From positions 1 through 11,297 of the forward strand of contig CAZPEM010000109.1 in assembly GCA_964585575.1 (NCBI GenBank): a stretch of 11,297 nt of DNA, written 5' to 3'. Positions 7,599 through 11,297 of the stretch are shown piece by piece. The translations under genes were made by a program, and so were the position numbers. Below the pieces are notes generated by a model. It was not told the origin of the DNA. It saw only the letters and a list, made by a program, of their open reading frames with translations, and ran no database searches. The stretch is from UBA4655 sp964585575 (GTDB taxonomy: Bacteria; Planctomycetota; Planctomycetia; Pirellulales; UBA1268). Position 1 is the first letter of the stretch. The number at the start of each line of letters is the position of its first letter.

Positions 7599-8563
7599 GA
7601 GATTTGCTACCAAATCGACGGCGAGGTGGCGGTCAACGGCGTGGTGTACGAGCGGTTCCAGAAAGGAAGCAACGGCTGGCACGAACGCGTCGCCAAGAGC
7701 ACGTTCGCGAAGTTCCCGAAGTTCGGCCGGGCCGACCGCGGCCACATCTGCCTCCAGGACCATGGCGACGAGGTCGCCTACCGCTCGATCAAGGTGCGGG
7801 CCCTCCCGGCACGCGGCGCCGCGATCCCGTTCGAGGATGGCACTGCCGCCGTCGCCGCCGTGCCCGCGTTTCCGGAGGCCACCTGGGAGGGCTGGTCGCC
7901 GGAATCGGAAGATGGCACGCCTGTCGTGCCGCTGCGGCCCGTGGTCGTGACCAATGCCGGCGACGGCTCCGGTCGCCGCTTCGTCCTCGACCAGGCGGGC
8001 ATGATCCACGTCTTCAAGCCGGGCTCGGTGGCCGGCAGCCTGTTCCTCGACTTGCGGCCCGGCACGTCCCCCTGGGGCAAGTACAACGAGGAGGGCCTGC
8101 TCGGGCTCGCGTTTCATCCTCGGCTCAAGGACAACGGCGAGTTCTTCGTCACCTACAGCCTCAAGGGAGAGAAGCGGGTCGAGCGGCTGGCCCGCTTCAA
8201 GGTCAGTCGCACGGCCCCGGACCGGGCCGACCCGGCGAGCGAGGAACTCGTGCTCGCGGTGGACCAGCCCTTCTGGAACCACAACGGCGGCTCGATCGCC
8301 TTCGGCCCCGATGGCTTCCTCTACTGGGGGCTGGGCGACGGCGGCAGCCGAGACGACCCCTTCGGCAACGGGGAGATCGACATCGTCACCAAGGGTGGCA
8401 ACTACGGCTGGAGCGTCCGCGAGGGGACGCGGCCGTTCGGCAACCGGTCAGAACTCGCCGGCAAGCTGGTCGATCCGGTCTGGGAGTACGACCACCAGGT
8501 CGGTAAGAGCATCACCGGGGGCTTCGTCTACCGCGGCAAGGCGATTCCGGAACTCGTCGGTGA
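7599..8563 (+). pseudogene. Broken DUF1080 + glucose/sorbosone dehydrogenase fusion gene
   Basis: The reading frame shows the end of a DUF1080 (3-keto-disaccharide hydrolase-like, concanavalin fold) domain: ICYQIDGEVAVNG through HICLQDHGDEVAYRSIKVR. A PQQ-type glucose/sorbosone dehydrogenase beta-propeller follows (EEGLLGLAFHP, NHNGGSIAFGPDGFLYWGLGDGGS, GGNYGW, GGFVYRGKAIPELVG). Three defects are seen. The N-terminal part of DUF1080 and any signal peptide are absent, because homology begins about 20 bases after the previous stop. Between DPFGNG and EIDIVTKGGNYGW (near 8370-8373) the block of roughly 80 residues normally carrying the ILRIDVD and GLRNPWR motifs is missing, in frame. After ELVG (8561) homology stops and the frame runs on through a hairpin and tRNA-like DNA to a chance stop at 8985-8987. 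A gene caller could report a CDS ending there; that tail is not protein-like. Confidence 0.75.
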
Positions 8564-8573
8564 ACGGAAAAGG

Positions 8574-8635
8574 TGCCAGCCACCAAAAATGGGCAACCTG
8601 CCAGTTTCTCCAGATTTGGTGGCTGGCAGCTTTTT
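8574..8635. terminator. Strong hairpin with 14-bp perfect stem, probably a bidirectional terminator
   Basis: TGCCAGCCACCAAA (8574-8587) pairs perfectly with TTTGGTGGCTGGCA (8615-8628). A 27-base apical region contains a minor GGCA/TGCC hairpin. On the plus strand it is followed by GC then TTTTT (8631-8635); on the minus strand it runs into CC then TTTT. It starts about 12 bases after dehydrogenase homology ends and finishes 12 bases before the tRNA-Leu fragment. It could terminate transcripts from both sides, or be the end of the inserted element. Confidence 0.6.
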
Positions 8636-8640
8636 CGCAA

Positions 8641-8692
8641 TGCCGGAGGTGGGACTTGAACCCACACGCCCTTGCGGGCAACGGACTTTGAG
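8641..8692 (-). pseudogene. 3' half of a tRNA-Leu(CAA) gene, 5' half absent
   Basis: Read on the minus strand from 8692 to 8641: an anticodon-loop remnant with CAA, stem TCCGT, a class II variable arm closed as GCCC-GCAA-GGGC, T stem GTGGG/CCCAC around the loop TTCAAGT, acceptor strand CTCCGGC and discriminator A. No CCA is encoded. The bases just 5' (AAGAC instead of the needed ACGGA) cannot form the anticodon stem, and no D arm or GCCGGAG acceptor strand follows within reach, so this is a partial tRNA. Such 3' halves are typical leftovers of tyrosine-recombinase integration into tRNA genes. Confidence 0.85.
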
Positions 8693-8825
8693 GTCTTTCG
8701 AGCCTGAACCAACCTTGAACAAGAAATCGGTGGTTTCTCGTGTTTCTCTGGGAAACGACTGCGGTTTGGGCAAAATTCCGGCACGCTCCGAATCGTCGCG
8801 TAATCGTTCACTTTCCGTACACTTT

Positions 8826-8865
8826 TGCCAGTTATGGGTTCGAACCCATTCCGCCCCGCGGGCAA
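8826..8865 (-). repeat. Degenerate tRNA-like 3' end
   Basis: On the minus strand: TTGCCCGC, then a GCCC-GCG-GGGC hairpin resembling the tRNA-Leu variable arm, then ATGGG-TTCGAA-CCCAT (a perfect T-stem-like palindrome with a 6-base instead of 7-base loop), then eight bases ending TGGCA. Order and spacing mirror the 8641-8692 copy, but the acceptor strand and T loop differ. It could be a decayed copy or a relative of another tRNA; part of the likeness may be chance. Confidence 0.4.
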
Positions 8866-8941
8866 AGTGCCGGGGCAGCAGGCGCACCCTTCCGACCGTC
8901 GCCCCGCCAGCAGTCAGGCCACGGCAAAGAGCGGCGCGGAG

Positions 8942-8990
8942 ACCGCGGACAGACCGCTCACCACCGCGAGGCCAAGCGGTGGGGTAAGCT
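8942..8990 (+). promoter_or_regulatory. Candidate operator/promoter of the DUF4160-DUF2442 pair
   Basis: ACCGC occurs at 8942, 8953 and 8963, spaced 11 and 10 bases, and in inverted form as GCGGT at 8976. The last two belong to a perfect 7-bp inverted repeat CCACCGC (8961-8967)/GCGGTGG (8976-8982) with an 8-base centre. TAAGCT at 8985-8990 could be a -10 element; if so, transcription would begin almost at the ATG (8997), giving a nearly leaderless message, which would fit the poor ribosome site. No clear -35 is seen. Confidence 0.35.
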
Positions 8991-8996
8991 TGGAAA

Positions 8997-9230
8997 ATGC
9001 CAAAGATCTTCGAACAAGATGGCTACTCATTTTTCTTCTACAGCAACGACCATCCTCCGATCCACGTCCATGTTCGCCGGGGTGGAGGTGAAGCAGTATT
9101 CGTTGTCGAGCCCCAAGTAGAACTGCGTGAATCAGTCGCACTGAATGTCAAAGAGCTCTCGCGAGCGGAGAATCTCATCCATGACAACATCGAACTCATC
9201 AAACGGAAATGGGCCGACCACCTTGGCTGA
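8997..9230 (+). CDS. DUF4160 family protein
   Basis: A 77-residue protein, full length for DUF4160. The signature is visible: MPKIFEQDGYSFFFYSND, the His-rich HPPIHVHV at 19-26, RGGGEAVFVVEP, then a C-terminal helix with NVKELSRAENLIHDN and a final Trp (KRKWADHLG). Biochemical function is not established. Genes of this family are commonly found beside DUF2442 genes and the pair is often regarded as toxin-antitoxin-like; that is an inference from neighbourhood, not shown here. It overlaps the following DUF2442 gene by 50 bases in another frame. The ribosome site is weak (TTGGAAAATG). Base composition is less GC-rich than the left part of the window, in keeping with accessory DNA. Confidence 0.9.
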   Translation: MPKIFEQDGYSFFFYSNDHPPIHVHVRRGGGEAVFVVEPQVELRESVALNVKELSRAENLIHDNIELIKRKWADHLG

Positions 9231-9450
9231 CCGTGCCCTGAAAGCATGGCATGAGGGAGGCATGATCTTTGTCAGGTTCGCCAGCGGCTATGAAGTGAGT
9301 TTTCCCACCCAGGGCAACCCGCGACTGGAATCTGCCGCCGAGGAAGACGTGGGCCGAATCGACATCTCCCCCTTTGGTCTGCACTGGCCGACGCTCGACG
9401 AAGATCTTTCGTTCGAGGGAATCCTGGCGGGACGTTACGGTCACCGGTGA
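9181..9450 (+). CDS. DUF2442 family protein
   Basis: An 89-residue protein. The DUF2442 core is clear: ALKAWHEGGMIFVRFASG (19-36), VSFP (39-42), NPRL (46-49), and the C-terminal signature GLHWPTLDEDLSFEGILAG (66-84). DUF2442 proteins are small, compact and often encoded next to DUF4160; function is unproven. The start at 9181 is chosen because the family core begins before Met28, so the later ATG at 9262 would cut off the ALKAWHEGG strand. ATG 9145 is also in frame and would add 12 non-family residues. Starting at 9181 gives a 50-base overlap with DUF4160, implying coupled expression of the two proteins. Confidence 0.87.
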   Translation: MTTSNSSNGNGPTTLADRALKAWHEGGMIFVRFASGYEVSFPTQGNPRLESAAEEDVGRIDISPFGLHWPTLDEDLSFEGILAGRYGHR

Positions 9451-9655
9451 CGGCACGCATGAGGGGCGTTCGTGACATCGGCATGTCCAACCTCGCATCC
9501 CCGCTCGCGGTGACCGCTCCCACCGGCAGCCGGAGACCGCCGTCGAGCAGATGCGCCGCGTACGCGATCAATTCAATCAAGTGTCGCGCTGGTGCCGGCT
9601 CGGCGTTGAGTGTGTGCTGCGTCCTCACGGTTTCAGCGTTGCGTTGTGGTCGTTG

Positions 9656-10963
9656 ATGCCTTGTGGTTTCAGGCTGGCGTTCCTCCTCGCAGCCCTATCA
9701 GTCGTCCACGGATCGTTGGCCGGAGCCCGGGCCGACGAGGAGCGAAGTTTCTCCACGGGGCTTCGCGGGTCCGAGCCGGTTTTCACGCGTGACGGCCGCC
9801 ACCTGCTCTTGTGTGGCGAGGACGGCTCCTTTCACGGCGTGGAACTGCATGACGCGAGCCGTCCTCGATCCATGCGCCGACTGGAGATGGTGCGATCCCC
9901 GAAAAGCATCGCGGGGACAACGAGGGATCGCAGGTGGCTGGCGCGGCGGTTCTGCCTGTTCGGCCCAACCGACGGAGTGGCCAGGTACGGGGTCCATGTC
10001 TTCCGCGTAGACACTCGCGCCGAATCGGTCGAGTGTGCTGCACCTGCCTGGACTTTGAACCCGCCTCAAGGTGGGACGGCAGATCACTGGCCGGTGCAGG
10101 TGTCGCTGTCGTTCGATGGGCGCATCATGGCCATGTTGCACGGGAAGCCGCGGGACGAACAGATGCAGTTGGATTTGCATGTCTTGAAGGCGGGCAATGC
10201 ATTTGCTGGTGCGATGGAACTGCCCCAGCCGCTGCATGCCCCGCCGATTCGTCCGGTGCGTGATCGACTCCCTCCCGGTGAACCGAGCAACACCTTGGGA
10301 ACCAAACTCTTGCCGCCAAAGGCAGTTGGGCTGTCGCCCGACGGGCGGACCGTCGCCGTCGCCTTTGAGGTTCATCTGGGGTTTGCCCATCCGGTCGACG
10401 AAAAGCTCAACAGGCAACGCAGCCACACGGAGATTCATTTCTGGAATGCCGAGACCGGAGAACCGTTGGGAAAGCGGGTGTTGCCCGATCGGGATAATGG
10501 TGACACCCTACAAGGTTGGCATTGGCTGCCTGACGGCGAGCGGCTGGCGGTGGTCGATTTATCGGCGGTGACGATGTATCGCTGGAAGACTCGCGAGGCG
10601 GTGTGGAAGGTCCGCCTGTCGGAGGAGCGGTTCGGCTCACGCTGGGAAGCCACTGGGTGCCTGAGCCCCGATGGGGAGTTGCTCGCTGTTCCAGAAAGGC
10701 ATTCACCCAGCGAACGCGCTCGGAACGGATCGTTCCCCTCGAACGACGTGCGTGTCCGGTTTTTACGTACGGACAACGGCCGCTTCGTTGATTCCGTCGG
10801 ACTGCTTCCCGACGTGAGCCCCACGACGCTCGAGTTCAGCCCAGATGGCAAGTCGCTGTTGACCGGGTGGAATCGAGGCGACACCTTTCGGCAAAATCGA
10901 CTCTGGCACGTCGAAGAGGTTCTCGAGCAACGAGAATGGGGGCGACCTCTGAATCAGCCGTGA
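9656..10963 (+). CDS. Secreted WD40-like beta-propeller protein, function unknown
   Basis: A 435-residue protein. Residues 1-26 form a signal peptide (CGFRLAFLLAALSVVHG, cleavage likely after ARA), followed by an acidic start DEERSF. The body has irregular beta-propeller repeats with SPDG turns at 227, 337 and 395 plus related FTRDGRHLLL, SFDGRIMAM and LPDGERLAV units, each followed by a blade with a Trp/Phe strand such as IHFWNAETGEPLG. This fits a seven-blade-like WD40/YVTN fold in the periplasm. No catalytic domain is attached, unlike many planctomycete WD40 proteins, which are fused to kinases or peptidases. The frame is open from 9551, but ATG 9656 is the start that yields a signal peptide. 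The 205 bases after DUF2442 (9451-9655) show no convincing gene. Likely its own transcription unit. Confidence 0.78.
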   Translation: MPCGFRLAFLLAALSVVHGSLAGARADEERSFSTGLRGSEPVFTRDGRHLLLCGEDGSFHGVELHDASRPRSMRRLEMVRSPKSIAGTTRDRRWLARRFCLFGPTDGVARYGVHVFRVDTRAESVECAAPAWTLNPPQGGTADHWPVQVSLSFDGRIMAMLHGKPRDEQMQLDLHVLKAGNAFAGAMELPQPLHAPPIRPVRDRLPPGEPSNTLGTKLLPPKAVGLSPDGRTVAVAFEVHLGFAHPVDEKLNRQRSHTEIHFWNAETGEPLGKRVLPDRDNGDTLQGWHWLPDGERLAVVDLSAVTMYRWKTREAVWKVRLSEERFGSRWEATGCLSPDGELLAVPERHSPSERARNGSFPSNDVRVRFLRTDNGRFVDSVGLLPDVSPTTLEFSPDGKSLLTGWNRGDTFRQNRLWHVEEVLEQREWGRPLNQP

Positions 10964-11123
10964 TGAGGCTGTGAGGTCGACGGCCGATGTCTGTCATGCG
11001 GCCAGTCTGGCTGAACGGCACCTGGAAGCCCGGGCTAAGAAGTTGACGCCGCTCCAGCGTCAAAGATTGGCGAAAAAGATTCCGGAGGACGATGCCGGTT
11101 GCGACGGCCAAGGCGTGGCCTGA
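10953..11123 (+). CDS. Short open frame, possible C-terminal gene relic
   Basis: After a stop at 10950-10952 the frame runs 56 codons to TGA 11121-11123. It reads like protein in its middle part (AASLAERHLEARAKKLTPLQ, then RQRLAKKIPEDDA): helical and charged. There is no in-frame ATG; GTG 10971 is the only plausible start. It overlaps the end of the WD40-like gene. It may be the tail of a decayed gene or chance; I do not recognise a family. Confidence 0.2.
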   Translation: MSRDEAVRSTADVCHAASLAERHLEARAKKLTPLQRQRLAKKIPEDDAGCDGQGVA

Positions 11124-11167
11124 TCCCGTCAGCCGAAGTCGCCAATCCGTTTCCCGAACCCACCGAA

Positions 11168-11190
11168 TTTGGGTTTGGTTTGGGTTTGGG
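11168..11190 (+). repeat. T3G3 tandem repeat with G-quadruplex potential
   Basis: TTTGGG at 11168, TTTGG at 11174, TTTGGG at 11179 and TTTGGG at 11185: four G runs separated by TTT. A two-tetrad quadruplex is possible on the plus strand. It lies 5 bases before the 11-bp hairpin that precedes the tRNA-Leu copy. Confidence 0.7.
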
Positions 11191-11195
11191 ACTTT

Positions 11196-11225
11196 GTCCT
11201 CGGGAGCGGCCAATCTCCCGAGGAC
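11196..11225. repeat. Perfect 11-bp hairpin next to the tRNA-Leu copy
   Basis: GTCCTCGGGAG (11196-11206) pairs perfectly with CTCCCGAGGAC (11215-11225) around an 8-base loop. An outer GGGTTTG (11182-11188)/CAAACCC (11228-11234) pair can extend it asymmetrically. Neither side has a proper T tract directly after the stem, so it is not a classic intrinsic terminator, although it lies 21 bases downstream of the tRNA 3' end on the minus strand. Confidence 0.75.
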
Positions 11226-11246
11226 CACAAACCCCTGGAAAACAAA

Positions 11247-11297
11247 TGCCGGAGAAGAGACTTGAACTCTTACGCCCTTGCGGGCAACGGATTTTGA
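11247..11297 (-). tRNA. tRNA-Leu (anticodon CAA), 3' half visible, rest outside window
   Basis: On the minus strand, starting at the window edge: loop TCAAAA (anticodon CAA), stem strand TCCGT, variable arm GCCC-GCAA-GGGC, T stem AAGAG/CTCTT around TTCAAGT, acceptor strand CTCCGGC and discriminator A at 11247. CCA is not encoded; TTTGTTTT follows. It is identical to 8641-8692 at 44 of 51 positions. Whether the 5' half exists cannot be seen, so this may be the intact target gene or another half copy. Confidence 0.75.

Larger units (their letters stand above)
8564..8996. other. Non-coding mosaic of hairpin, tRNA-like 3' halves and operator-like repeats
   Basis: About 430 bases between the end of dehydrogenase homology and the DUF4160 start. 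It holds a 14-bp hairpin with T tract (8574-8635), a tRNA-Leu 3' half (8641-8692), a spacer of mixed composition (8693-8825) with a small GTTTCTC direct repeat at 8733 and 8742, a degenerate tRNA-like end (8826-8865), and a GC-rich leader with ACCGC repeats (8942-8982). Open frames here on either strand look like artefacts of tRNA-derived sequence. I see no gene in it. Confidence 0.7.

Noticed and set aside
8641..8900. A group I intron interrupting tRNA-Leu, with the 5' half further upstream on the minus strand
   Set aside because: The anticodon loop is a known intron site, but no D arm or GCCGGAG acceptor strand is found up to 8900, and the third tRNA-like site shows 3' rather than 5' tRNA features.
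8512..8987. Several short frames on both strands, including the read-through tail of the dehydrogenase remnant
   Set aside because: They cross the hairpin and tRNA-like DNA; peptides such as VGLEPTRPCG or GVWVQVPPPA are the usual artefacts of translating tRNA-Leu sequence.
9485..9611. Possible integron attC site (GTCCAAC at 9485 and GTTGAGT at 9605 fit the core consensus)
   Set aside because: The two cores pair at only four of seven bases and the adjoining arms do not form a continuous stem; the match is expected by chance in 200 bases.
10836..11228. 130-codon minus-strand frame over the end of the WD40-like gene
   Set aside because: Starts in the hairpin and runs antisense into the gene; no recognisable protein features.

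Overview
The window looks like GC-rich planctomycete chromosome (Pirellulales or a relative). The evidence is a DUF1501 protein, a secreted SGNH/PVC-type dehydrogenase/HEAT/CxxCH fusion and a DUF1080 plus sugar-dehydrogenase remnant, all families typical of that phylum. The assignment rests on family knowledge, not on a marker gene.

Layout, left to right. (1) 2-4017, + strand: the end of a DUF1501 gene overlaps by ATGA the start of a giant exported heme protein, followed by a likely intrinsic terminator at 4031-4060. (2) 4160-6450: a yceH/DUF480 gene (+) converges on an isocitrate dehydrogenase gene (-) with 14 bases between them. (3) 6451-6667: a divergent control region with a recognisable minus-strand promoter and a 7-bp palindrome. 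(4) 6668-7579, +: an NADP-type beta-hydroxyacid dehydrogenase. (5) 7599-8563, +: a broken gene for a DUF1080/glucose-sorbosone dehydrogenase fusion, cut at both ends and apparently carrying a large in-frame internal deletion.

(6) From about 8564 to the window end the character changes. Base composition is more mixed, spacers are long, and there are small accessory genes: a DUF4160/DUF2442 toxin-antitoxin-like overlapping pair and a secreted WD40-like orphan. This block is bounded by two copies, both on the minus strand, of the 3' half of a class II tRNA-Leu (anticodon CAA), at 8641-8692 and from 11247 off the window end. A third, more degenerate tRNA-like 3' end lies at 8826-8865. Each of the two good copies sits just beyond a long perfect hairpin. 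I read the block as an accessory island or cassette that uses the tRNA-Leu 3' half as its recombination site and interrupts the sugar-dehydrogenase gene. No recombinase is visible here, so this remains a hypothesis.

Functionally, the left part is polymer degradation and electron transfer outside the cytoplasm plus central carbon metabolism (isocitrate dehydrogenase, hydroxyacid dehydrogenase). The right part is mobile or defence-like accessory DNA.
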